From NCBI RefSeq assembly GCF_005239225.2, contig NC_133288.1:17304169-17368168 (forward strand): a DNA stretch of 64,000 nt. The letters run 5' to 3'. Both the position numbers and the translations under genes were made by a program. Below the pieces are notes generated by a model. The model was given only the letters and a program-made list of their open reading frames with translations, was not told the origin of the DNA and ran no database searches. This document shows, one piece after another, positions 34,431 through 45,175 of this stretch (positions are counted from its first letter, which is position 1; each line of letters opens with the position of its first letter). The stretch is from Populus alba (taxonomy: Eukaryota > Streptophyta > Magnoliopsida > Malpighiales > Salicaceae).

Positions 34431-35416
34431 TGTTCTCTTTAATTCATGGACCGAAGAGTTAACAAAATGAATTTTTGAATCAAAATTGAAATTGAAAACC
34501 ATAGGATTTGTGTATGAGGATGAAAAAGAACATTTCCCTCAAGTTTGGGATTGGTCATGGGTTTTCTTAGTGTTTTACACTTTGATCCTCAATTGTTGAA
34601 TTTTTTTTTCTTTCCTTAACAACTTTTGACAAATTGGTTATGAAATTAATTAGGCATAGGAGGCTAAATTTTTTAAAAATAATTTGAGGATGAAAAAAAA
34701 GAAGAAATAAGTTATTTTGGATTGCTACAGTATGTTAGCCAACCAATTTTGTAATTGCAATGAGCTCAGCCAACATTTAATTTTTGTCATAGTGGTGTAA
34801 TTTTATTGAAATTTCATGGTCATAGAACACAGATTGGTTGCAGCTTATATTGACATTAGATATTTATTTAGAACACAGTTTATAAATTTTGATTGATAAA
34901 AATATCAATAAATTGAGTGTTGGTTGGAAGAATCAGAAATTACGAAGACAGACAAAAATGTTCTGATTTGTCAAGATGATTAAGCAAAGGCATGCCGGGA
35001 GCAGGTTATATGCAATTGGCAGGCAGATGTCTGGAGTTTCAGGCATCAAATTATCAATCATGTCCTCATGAATATTGACCAGAACAACAACTAGAAAGAG
35101 CAACGAGCACTTGATAAAAACCTTTTTTTCTTCTTTGAATTGCCTTATCATCTATAGAAAAACAAGACAATGGCGTCTACATAACGACATTGACTGAGAT
35201 TTTGGAACGAACTTTGATTTCTACTTGCAACTCGATAGTCCTCTTAGAAAACAAGACTCCTAAACTCCATGGGAGGAGAACTATATATATCCACAGGTCA
35301 TCTTGGGCTGTAGATCCAACAAAGTGACAACACATGTGGCATAGTACATAACTGTAAAGCAATCAAAACTTATCGACTTGGTAAACATTCCGAAGAAACA
35401 ACATGTATGTGTTCCT
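34430..35416. other. Spacer 3' of the proline-rich gene
   Basis: AT-rich, with no gene, RNA or element boundary that I can support. The last bases before 35417 are the likely 3' UTR of the minus-strand gene. Confidence 0.35.
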
Positions 35417-35998
35417 TCAAAAAAGTCCAAACCCAGCCCACTGAGCATCACTCACAGGTCGAGGTGACGACTGATATGATGAAAATGACGACGATGGAGA
35501 GTCACGAAATGACGAGAGCGACTTCCTGCTTGAAATGGACCACCGAGACAGCGTGTCAAGGTCTGAGGTATAATCGGGCTCGGATGCAGGTTTAGCTATG
35601 CTGGTGCTGGTCCTCCTCTTGCTGTCTTTTCTCCTTGATAGAGGTGATGGGAAACACCCAGGTGAAACACATTCAGGTTGGACATGGGTGGGTTGCTCAA
35701 ACCGCCAACGCCCGGGGCGGCTACGTGGAGCAGATCGAAATGAGTAGGCACGGGGCTCTGGTGAAGGGATAAAAATGGATCTAGCTGGTGGAGGCTTAAG
35801 CTTTTGCTTTTGTACTTGAGGAGTTGGTGATGGACGACGGTGATTGAAAGGTGGTGATGGTGATGGCAATGTCGGGGGTGATAATTCTTTCTTTTGCTGT
35901 TTTTGCTGTCGTTGGATCTTAGGGACACCAGGTCGGATCTCCCATTTAAATGGGACAGCTCCAGGCTTTCTGAAAGAATCGTCTATCTCTACTGCCAT
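35417..35998 (-). CDS. Proline/serine-rich plant protein (DUF688-like)
   Basis: This is a single-exon, 193-residue protein of unknown function. The N-terminus has FRKPGAVPFKWEIRPGVPK, a motif I associate with the plant DUF688 group annotated as hydroxyproline-rich or hypothetical. The middle is Pro-rich (about 40-100) with many Lys, Arg and Gln. Then come a basic RRKDSKRRTS stretch, an acidic-serine part (SEPDYTSDLDTLSRWS) and a Ser-rich tail ending AGFGLF. There is no signal peptide or membrane segment, so it is probably nuclear or cytosolic and largely disordered. A TATA box lies 110 bases upstream. Its position between SWI3C and RFC4 matches my memory of At1g21695. The gene call is firm; function is unknown. 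Confidence 0.8.
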   Translation of the reverse strand: MAVEIDDSFRKPGAVPFKWEIRPGVPKIQRQQKQQKKELSPPTLPSPSPPFNHRRPSPTPQVQKQKLKPPPARSIFIPSPEPRAYSFRSAPRSRPGRWRFEQPTHVQPECVSPGCFPSPLSRRKDSKRRTSTSIAKPASEPDYTSDLDTLSRWSISSRKSLSSFRDSPSSSFSSYQSSPRPVSDAQWAGFGLF

Positions 35999-36107
35999 CT
36001 CAGCTGAAAATTAACTAACCACACTGAGAGCGAAGAAAGCAAGCACAGAAACAAAAATGACACAATTCTCTCTTCCTGTGTTCCTCAGAGAATGTCGATA
36101 ATATAGG

Positions 36108-36115
36108 TTTATATA
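36108..36115 (-). promoter_or_regulatory. TATA box of the proline-rich gene
   Basis: The minus strand reads TATATAAA, 110 bases upstream of the ATG at 35998, predicting a leader of about 80 bases. Confidence 0.6.
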
Positions 36116-36239
36116 CAGCCAGGTGAAGAAAATGTTTGGTCACGGCGGGATTAAAGGCATGAAGCGGGGTGGCGGGGCCAGTATAGAGGTTAATGGGTCC
36201 ATGCACGTAGATATCAAAAGACAGAAATTTCAAGTAATC

Positions 36240-37213
36240 AAATACGACAGAAACTAAGGTTGCAAAAATTCAAACATCAGAGATTAAGACATGAGAAGCC
36301 GACCATATCCTTGAGAAAATACCATCACATGAACTGCCACGTGTATGATATCAGGGTACGTATAGACTATAGATTAAACTTTTAATACATAATATTGTCT
36401 TCCACGCCTTTAGCTTTTGTTGTATGAGCAATCATAGCATGAGATCATGGACATTTCAGCAGATTTACTTGTAAAAATTAAACAGTAGTCTAGGTCACAT
36501 CAAATAAGCCGCACAGGACAAAACATGGCATCCTTGACTAATGCAAATTAACTACTACTACCATGAGCTGTATTGAATTTGGACTCCAAAAGTAACTGTA
36601 ATGATCTTGTGCACCATTCAGAATTTCAAATATTACAAATGACCATGCACCATATGAAGCCTCTGGCTGTCTGGCAGCCCGACAAGCCTGCAACGGTGGA
36701 ATTGCCACTTGTAAGTTGTGTTCCTAAATCATAATGCAAACGTGAAAGGGCTTTCAAATACGCGAGGAGCTATAATCATATCAACTTCAAACTTAGGTGG
36801 GGGTAAGGATAACCAATAAGAACGCCTTTTTGTCCCAGCTTTCAGCAGTATTTCCACTAACAACTCTTAAACCAAATAATCATAGGCTTCTCATTGATAG
36901 ATTTCTATGCCTTCAGAAGGTTGCGAGTTTCAGGCACTCGATCGAAAAGAAAAATGGGCATGTAAAATAGAGAGAAATTTGGCAACCACTTCTTTCAATC
37001 TTTTAATCAATTGGGGTTCAAATACATGAAAGTATTCTAAGTAGCCACCAATCCCACTGGGAGGAAGAAAACGATTGAAAAGCACATGCATAAATATTTT
37101 GTAGGTAACTCTTCTGTTAAGAATTTCTTTTACAGAACAGTTTCCAAAAGTGGAGCATTATACCGTACATGATCTCACCATGTGCTGCATCTCAATCCAA
37201 GCTTGAATGCTAG
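36240..37213. other. Spacer between proline-rich gene and RFC4 3' end
   Basis: No gene was seen. The right-hand 150-200 bases are the probable RFC4 3' UTR. The rest holds no clear repeat. Confidence 0.35.
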
Positions 37214-40200
37214 CTAAATATCATAAGAGAATTCTTGTGGCATGTTGCAAAGAGCTCGCATTGTGTTGCTAACCACATCCAGCAGCTGCAAATACTCATC
37301 CGCACCATCAACAAGACACTGCAAATACAGAAAGGCATAAAATATAAATATTATGTTCAATAGGGGCCACTATGATATCGTGTGCCTTCAAAAATTTATA
37401 CCCGGAAAATGAGATAAAGATAGAAACAAGAATATTTGGAGATACTTGATTGAAATTGATGGGTCAAAGAAGCTCCTTATAAAAAAAAGGTGAAAATAGT
37501 GAGATTCAGTAATGGGGAAAAACAAACTTCAGTGGTTCTCTCTCATATGCATCATCAGCAATGGTGGTGAAATGGAAGGGGTGACAGCATGATCAATTCG
37601 AATACAGCATTATAACCATTTTCTTCTAAAAAAAGAGCAAATTATGATTTTCTATCAGCAGCAATACTGGACCACCCAAGTTCCTAACTGGTTTATAATA
37701 TAAGACACTCTTGCCAAGTACTCTTCGGCTTTTGTTATTATTAGTTAATCTTGTGTGAAAAAATAAACGAGCTTCTGAGAAAGTAACCTTATCAGCCATA
37801 GCCAAACTCTTGCATATGCGAACCTTTTGCTCATCTGATATGTCATCTTCTTCAACCACCACCTCAAATAACTGGAAGAAATCTCATATGAGTAGCACAT
37901 TTATCTGTCAATTGAAAATTGGACAATGGCAATGAAAGCTGGTTAAGGATAGAAAAAACAGAACCTGAGCAAGCATCTGAGAGACTGGATATCCTTCTGC
38001 AATTACATATTTTACTTCCTTGTTCGCCACATCAAAGTCACCACTTTTGCATGCTGCATAAATTGCCTCAGTAACCTCTCGTGGAATGGCCTGATAAACC
38101 ACAACACCATGAAAATCCAGGCACAAAAGGAATACCATGCATAACAAGAATATACATTTCCAAAACAAAAGGCCCAAAAAGTTTTTAATATAACCTACCC
38201 CTGACACACTTATGAGGTCTTTGGATGAAATTGACGATCCAAATAGGCGAGCAGCTCCCTACAATAAGCATACGCTGAAGTTCATCTATAACTGAGAGAT
38301 GGGAAACTTGAAAAGAAGACAATGCATGAGCTAATGACTGGGTATTGCCTGCTTTCAAAATGGAACTTTCAAATAAAATGATCAAAACAGTCAGAAAAAC
38401 AAATGGTCACAAAATTAGGATCTTTGATATTTCATGTTCTTATGCTAAGGGCTCTCGTCATTTTGTTCTCGTCCAAATTCAATTCAAAACAGATCAACAA
38501 ATTGCAAAACATACATTTGGACCCCTGTCTAGGATGATCATTCAAATATCACACACCAAAGGCTTACTAGTAGTACTAGCTTTTTTATGGAAGCACTCTC
38601 CGTGAAAGGGCTTGGCTGAGCAGGTCTATCGAGAATCTCATCTTCGATTGTGTTACATCAGAAATTCTAATATATGGTATATTTCTTTTTGAACCTGATA
38701 GATGTTTCTGATCCTGATATAATCATAACAGGCCTAATCATCAAAAGCTAGACTTTGAGATTATGTTTGCACGATAAAACAATCCAATCTAGTGAAACAA
38801 GTTTTCATGCTTGATGAAGGTCAAAAAACTGTCACTCATTTGAAGCAATATTCATAAAGGCAATGGTAAACTCAATAACATTAAATTATGCTCTGTTCTA
38901 TCTCATGGAATAAAAAATGCCATAAGAAATCAATATTTTAATGTGAATAGTCCCAGCAAGTGATAAGGATTCAAGGATAGTCTGCTTCATGCCTTCTGGA
39001 CCAAGAGGAAATGAAAAGAATTTGTAGTTTAGTTTGTACAAGTAGCAAGACCATAACTCTTGGTTAACTAAATCAATGAGCAAAACACAAAAATAATGGA
39101 GTACAGAATATAAGCATGATAGTCATGACATGAAATGGGGGGAAAAAGAGAGAAAAAAAAGCATCACTTACTTGCAAGTATGTGATAGCCCGGCGAAGAT
39201 CACCTTGTGAGACAGAGCTTAAGGTTGAGAGAGCCTGCAGTGGTACATTACATGTTTTTGCTAGGAAATCAAGCCACTGAAAAAATAGGAATGAACGTGG
39301 CAAGCTCTGCATACCTCTGTGTCCAGAGTGAGGCCTTCTTCATTACAAATGTGCAATATACGATTGCTCATGATTTCTTCTGGAAGTGGCTTGAACCTGA
39401 ATTTTGCACATCTTGAAGCAAGTGGCTCTATGATCCTGCAAAAAACACAATCCCCTGAATTATGAGTGCAAATCATGCAATAATATTTTTTTCTATCCAA
39501 AAAAAAGAAAAGATCAGGACTAATGGCCATAGAGTTCACAGAAGAAATTTGCAGTGGAATCGTCATTGCACCTAAGCATCACCCCATTGATGAACCCATA
39601 CAATGACTCCTTGTTTTATTAGGAAAACAGATGCAAGATGGAGGCCATTTACGTCAGAAAACTATGTTTCACAAGTACATCGTGCCCCCAGAGTGCAGTA
39701 ACAATCTTACTAATCGCAGAATCCCCAACAATCATCAAATTATGTGTAATGAGATGTTGTATGAAAACTAAGCAATGTAGAATTGGCTCACCTGCTAATG
39801 TAATTACATATGAAGAAGAATCTAGTAACTTTGGAGTAAGTTTCCATTGTACGTCTCAGGGCATTCTGTAATGTATTGCATAGATTCCAAGTGAGATAGC
39901 ATCCATGTAGTTCACATTATTTGTGTAAATAACCAATCATAAAGGGAAGAAAGAAACATGCCTGAGCATCTTCAGTCATCGAATCTGCCTCATCTAGGAT
40001 GATAATCTTATAAGGTGGACAAGGGTAAACCCTGTAGCATTGGAAGCATAAAAGGCGAATGTGAAGGGCAAGTTACAATCATGTTCTAAGTTGAAGACAA
40101 AAGTTATTGCAAGAAGAAGAGTGTGCACCCTTGACGCTGACCAGAACCTACAGCCACAGCAGCAAAATCCTTGATCTTAGTCCGAACAACATTGATTCCA

Positions 40201-40753
40201 CGGTCATCACTTGCATTTAGTTCCAGAACCCTAGACTTGTTGAGTTCAGGCCTGTAAGAGATTGTCATCAATGCAGAGAACATTTTCCAACAAAAAAACA
40301 CAGTATTGCTGTAAAATTAGCAGTACCCGTAGAGCTGGTGTGCGATGGCCAGGGCAGTGGTGGTTTTTCCGGTACCAGGTGGGCCATAAAAAAGCATGTG
40401 TGGGCACTGCAAAAAGGGAAAAAAAAAAAAAAAAAAAGCAGAGTGGTAGAGCTAGGGTTTAAACTGAAAAAAAAAAACACATATATATACAGTAAAATTG
40501 AAGGGGTAATAGATAGTGAGAATCTGCATCTCGCTCACATTTGCGGTCTCGAGAGTGTTAGTGAGGACGCGAACAACCTCATCTTGGTGAGCTACATCCT
40601 TTACTTGCTTTGGTCGACTGCCCAAAATAACAAATAAAAAATCAGTGTTTTAACAGAAACGTAAACACTATAATTGAGGGAATTGAAGAGCGATATTTTA
40701 TTTAGTTACTATTTCTCCACCCATGGCTGTGAGCTCTGCAATAATGGCGCCAT
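37214..40753 (-). CDS. RFC4: Replication factor C subunit 4 (clamp loader)
   Basis: This is a small AAA+ subunit of the nuclear clamp loader that places PCNA on primed DNA. Twelve exons join in frame: 40753-40710, 40617-40539, 40406-40327, 40251-40129, 40031-39962, 39865-39792, 39435-39315, 39234-39172, 38258-38199, 38090-37965, 37871-37788, 37318-37214, giving 342 residues, as expected for the family. Visible marks are the start [18 protein letters not shown], Walker A GPPGTGKT (49-56), Walker B DEAD (122-125), sensor-1 FFFICNY (148-154), the SRC arginine-finger motif (164-166) and [11 protein letters not shown] in the lid region. The C-terminal helices end QEFSYDI. Intron 5 has a GC donor. 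An E2F site lies about 80 bases upstream of the ATG. The Arabidopsis counterpart is the embryo-lethal EMB1968. Confidence 0.95.
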
Positions 40754-40834
40754 GCCTCTGTCTTAGGTTTGTTTGTGAGATATGAATGATAAATTGTGGG
40801 GGAGGAGGGAGGGAGGGAGGGAGGTGTTCCAACT

Positions 40835-40842
40835 TTTCCCGC
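40835..40842. promoter_or_regulatory. E2F site, RFC4 promoter
   Basis: TTTCCCGC is an exact match to the plant E2F consensus TTTSSCGC, 82 bases upstream of the RFC4 ATG. E2F sites act in either orientation and are known in replication-gene promoters, so S-phase expression is inferred. Confidence 0.75.
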
Positions 40843-40863
40843 TTTTAGTAGAGTTTCGGCCTT

Positions 40864-40869
40864 TGGGCC
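40864..40869. promoter_or_regulatory. Site II (TGGGCC) element, RFC4 promoter
   Basis: TGGGCC, a TCP-binding site II motif found in many proliferation-gene promoters, lies 22 bases beyond the E2F site. It is short, so chance is possible, but the pairing is typical. Confidence 0.5.
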
Positions 40870-41039
40870 GTGGGTTTGTTCTGTACAATGGTTGTGATGT
40901 CGACAACCATGAAACGCAGCGTTTTACATTTAATGAGAGGCCATGTCTCTTTACCTGACACGTTTCATGCTGATGTGGTTTGTTTCTATGTTGTACGCAC
41001 TTGACATGTGTCATGTTAACATTACTTCTGTTTTACATT

Positions 41040-42400
41040 TTTTTGAAAAATTACTATGAGTTTAGTCTTTTTTTTTCTTTACCTTAGTTCTTTTAAAAAT
41101 CATAATTTAGATCCTATTTATACATTAATAAAATTTTACGTGGCGCAAAAAAAATCAATGTAAAAATTGAGTTATTTATAAAATTATTATTATATTTCAT
41201 TTAATAATAAAAAAATTATTATTGGAATAAAATGAAAAATAGTAAGATGCCTGACTTATAACTATTATTTTTATTTTTCCTCTTATCTCTCTTTTAGACG
41301 ATGCCTGACTTCCTACTCTCTTTTGTCTTTCCATTCCTAATGTCACTTCCTAGCGTTCTTCTTAATATAATTCACATGTCTTCTATACAATAAGAGTAAA
41401 ACAAATATAATAAGATGTGATGCTTCAAACACCTAACATGTCTTATGCGAGCAAAAACAATTTAAACTGTCAAATATAATAATAATTGTTTTTTAATACT
41501 TTTTACTTTTAAATGAAATAATAATAATAATAAAAAATTTATCATTATTATATTAAATGATATTACTTACTACTATTAATACATATTATAGATGTTATTG
41601 ACCATTCTATTTGACTATTAAATAGAAGAATAATTGTAGGGATATTGATATAATTAATAATTGTGATATATAATTTAATTATTATTAATATGGTAGTGTT
41701 TGATTTTATGGTAGTAGTTGCTTTTCAAAATATTTTTCACTTGGAATTGCATCAAAATAATATTTTTTTTTATTTTAAAAAATTTATTTTTGACATCAGC
41801 ATATCAAAAATATCAAAAAATTAATTTAAAAAAAGAATTTTTTAAATTTTTTTGAAAAGCACAATGTGGTCACAAAGACAAAGATGACCAAAATAAAGAA
41901 GCAAAATGAATCAAGACATAGCTACTAGCCAAAAAATTTATTACCTTGTCAAAGCTACCATTCACACAGGTATTTATCCATGATCAAAATGGTCCAGCAC
42001 CCTGAGGATAGGTTATGGTTGTTTGATCTATTCAGCTCTTTTCCCTCACAATACAAACATATCATTAAAATATTCTTCATGCCTTGTGAGTACACACACA
42101 TATAACCCCTGAAGTGGATGCTTCATTTGATTTCTTTTTTCTCTTCTTTATCATAGGTTTAGTTTAGTTCTTATTTTTACACTTAAAATTTAATAAAATA
42201 TAAAATAAATATAAATATTAAACTAATAACGAATGATAAACATCTATGTTTTCCTTTTTTCTTCAAATTACGTTGGATGTTTGGCATGGTTTCAAGTTGA
42301 ATAAATTTCATAAGTGAATTGAAGAATAAAAACAAAGATTTATAAGAATTTTCAAAATAGATAAAAGGATTAAAAATATTAAAAATATTGGAAGAGAAAA
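41040..42400. other. AT-rich spacer
   Basis: No gene was seen. It contains one copy of the dispersed AT-rich repeat (about 41690-41880, with GTAGTTGCTTTTCAAAATAT and TTTTTGAAAAGCAC near its ends) and otherwise simple A/T tracts. Confidence 0.45.
41690..41880. repeat. Dispersed AT-rich MITE-like repeat copy
   Basis: The left end has GGTAGTAGTTGCTTTTCAAA and the right end TTTTTTTGAAAAGCACAATG, which are inverted relative to each other. The central text has TTATTTTTGACATCAGCATA, shared with the other copies. Confidence 0.65.
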
Positions 42401-43290
42401 AAAGGTATAATTCTAACACATTTTGGTAAAACAAATTAGGAAAATAACATAGGTTAGAAAAGTATTTAGGAAATAGCACAATTTAAACACAATCGCGTTT
42501 ATAAATGTTGGTTTTGTGCACAACTATTATTAAGAATACCATTTGTTTAGTCAAAAGTCAAAATGCATGTCTTATGCAAATTAATCAATATGTACAAAAA
42601 TCAACCCAAGACTTTATGAAGATCTAATGGTCAAAATATGAGATTTGAGATCCAATAGTCAATACAAAAGGAGATAAGTTGATATGGTAAGAGAGAGAAA
42701 TGGAGAAGAAAAAGAAGAGAAAGAAAGAATGGGCTACTAAGGACACATTGGGTCGTTGTTTTTCACATATCTGGTATCATTCAAAAGATATCGACGAGAC
42801 GATTCTAATTACATATTGAAAAACCACTAAACAAGGTTATAATTAATCTTAATTTATCCCCAAACAAACCTTTAACCAATTACAACCTCATTTGGTGGTC
42901 TACCAAAGTATGGTTAGAATAGTTTTTTTCAAAATATTTTTAACAATATTAGGTATGTCAAGAACAAAACCCCGGTATGTGTCCAATGACCCATCCTTTC
43001 TTTTTTTCTTCCTTTATTTATCTCTTTTACCCTTATAAACTTATCTTTTCTCTTTTTTCAGTCATTGGATCTTTATAAATTTTTATGTTGATTTTTGTAC
43101 ATGTTAATTAATTTGCATAAGACATGCATTTTAGGTTATGATTAAACCTAGTAGCAGTTGTGTACAAAACCAATATTCAGAAAACACAGTTATATTTAAA
43201 TTGTGTTATTTCCCAAAAAAAAATTTCAACCAATGTCATTCTCCTAAAACTTTTACTAAATTATGTCATCTTTTTAAAAACAAATCAAGT
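42400..43290. mobile_element. Long-inverted-repeat (foldback) element 1
   Basis: The left arm (about 42420-42740) contains GGAAAATAACATAGGTTAGA, GTCAAAATGCATGTCTTATG, CAAATTAATCAATATGTACA and TTTATGAAGATCTAATGGTC. The right arm (about 43000-43270) has the reverse complements in reverse order, for example ATTGGATCTTTATAAATTTT, TAATTTGCATAAGACATGC and CAATGTCATTCTCC. The arms are several hundred bases long, so a transcript could fold into a long hairpin. No transposase is encoded. Confidence 0.7.
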
Positions 43291-43299
43291 CTTTTACCA

Positions 43300-44085
43300 C
43301 TCTAACATAATTTGATAAAAGTTTTATGAAAATAACATCGGTTATAAAAGTATTAGAGAAATAACACAGTTTGAACATAATTGCTATCGGGAATAATGAT
43401 TGTTTCAGTATTCATCTCTCATTCAAATTAATTAACATATACAAAAGTCAACTCAAAGTTTTATGAAGATCCAATTGTCAAGAAAAAAAAGAAGAAGAGA
43501 TGAGTTGATATAGCATGAGAAAGAAAGGACGAAAAAAGAATGGGTCATCGGGATACAACGAGACTTCATTTTCAATATGCCCAATATTGTTATAAAGACC
43601 ACCAAACAATGTCGTAATTGGTTAGGGGTTTTGTTCATGGTTAATTTATAGTTAATTATAATCTGTTTGATGATCTTTTAAAGTATAGTTAGAATCATCT
43701 CGTGGAGATCTTATAATGGTATTATGTTTTTTGAAAATGAATCCCTAACGTGTCCTTGATAACCCATTCTTTGTTTATCTTTTTTCTGATCTCATTTTTC
43801 TCTCTTGCCAATCACTTTATCTCTTTTCTTTTTTTTGGTCATTAGATTTTGAATCTCATCTTTTAGTCATTGGATCTTCATAAAATTTTAGGTTGACTTT
43901 TGTTTGGGTTAATTAATTTGTAAAAGACATGCATTTTTTAAAGATGACTAAATAACTAGCGGTTGTATACAAAATAAATATTTAGAAATATGATTTATAT
44001 TCAAGTTGTGCTATTTACCAAATATTTTTTTTCAACCTATGTCATTCTCCTAAAACTTTTACTAAACTATGTCATTTTTCAAAAA
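43300..44085. mobile_element. Long-inverted-repeat (foldback) element 2
   Basis: The arrangement is the same as the element just before it: a left arm with AAAATAACATCGGTTATAAA and TTTTATGAAGATCCAATTGT, and a right arm with TTGGATCTTCATAAAATTTT, TAAAAGACATGCATTTTTTA and CCTATGTCATTCTCC. It is homologous to element 1 and sits in tandem with it. The right end runs into an A20 tract. Confidence 0.68.
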
Positions 44086-44599
44086 AAAAAAAAAAAAAAA
44101 CTGAAATAAATGCCAAATTATTCATTGGTCTACATCTCCTTCAAATCTATCTAATGTACAATTCACATGAAAAAACCTAAATCTTTTGATAACTTGACTC
44201 TTTACCACTATGCACACTCTTAGTGGTAAAACCCACCTTTAATAATGATGGGGTAGGAAAGATGTGTCAATGATTATAACAAGAATATCTACAGTCCATA
44301 TGCCATAAAAAGATCCCTCATTGTAATTGAATCTCAATCTTTATTTGTTTCCTCGCCTTTCTTTAAATTCTGCCTATATACACTCACTTTCTCTTATCTT
44401 CCTTCTTTATCTAATATTAAAGATTGTTGAAGATGCTAATAAGAAAGATGATAGGAATTCAAATAGTAATATTTATAGCGATATTCAAATTGTGTTATAA
44501 TGTATCAGTATATCACACACACACACATGATATGTCTGCTTCAAAAAAAAAAAACAATATTAAAAGGGTTAAAAGTAGGGTAATAACCCAACATACCTA

Positions 44600-45175
44600 A
44601 GCTTGGTAAAATGCCAAGCCCAAATGACATAGTTCTAGCTTCCTTCCAAGCCCAACACTATTGGGTTTATTTATACATTGAGCCCAAGTACATGTAGGTC
44701 TAGCAAGTTACTAGACCCGACACCTTTAAGTTTTGTTAAACCTAAGGGTATGGAGAGGTGTCAGACCCAACGTTCATAGGTCAACTATGCGTTAAACCCA
44801 ATTATACATAGGTTTGGCAAGATACTAAACTCAACACCTTTGGGTTCAACTATGCACTAAACCTAAATACATGTGGATCTGGCAATATATCACAACAAAT
44901 ATCCTTGGGTTTAGCTACTTGTTAAGCCAAAGTACACATGAATTAGACGAGATGTCAAACCCAACACCCTTGGGTTCAACTACACACTGAGTCCAAGCGC
45001 ATATAAATCTGAAAAGATATTGTACCCAACACCTTTAGGTTCAACTATGTGTTAAGCCCAAATATATATAGGTCTCATAAGATACCAGATTGGGTTCAAC
45101 TATAGGATGAGCCCAAGTATATATGGATCCATTAAGTTGTCAAACCCATCACCATTGAGCTAGGAATCATTTCAT
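44600..45175 (+). repeat. Stem-loop minisatellite in left gypsy LTR
   Basis: About eight or nine degenerate units of roughly 65-75 bases repeat the text CCCAACACCTTTGGGTTCAA followed by an ACTAAGCCCAAATACATGTG-like line and a GGTCTGGCAAGATA-like line. The best unit (44958-44976) is AACCCAACACCCTTGGGTT, a 7-bp stem with a 5-base loop. Confidence 0.75.

Noticed and set aside
35596..35928. 110-codon minus-strand frame with His/Ser-rich text
   Set aside because: It overlaps the 193-residue proline-rich gene in another frame; the latter has the conserved PFKWEIRPGVPK start.
40268..40480. Phe-rich minus-strand frame over RFC4 exon 3
   Set aside because: It is made by a poly-T/poly-A tract in an intron next to the Walker A exon.
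44600..45175. Regularly spaced direct repeats considered as a CRISPR-like array
   Set aside because: Units are degenerate, spacers are not unique, and the same array is in both LTRs of a gypsy element in a plant genome.
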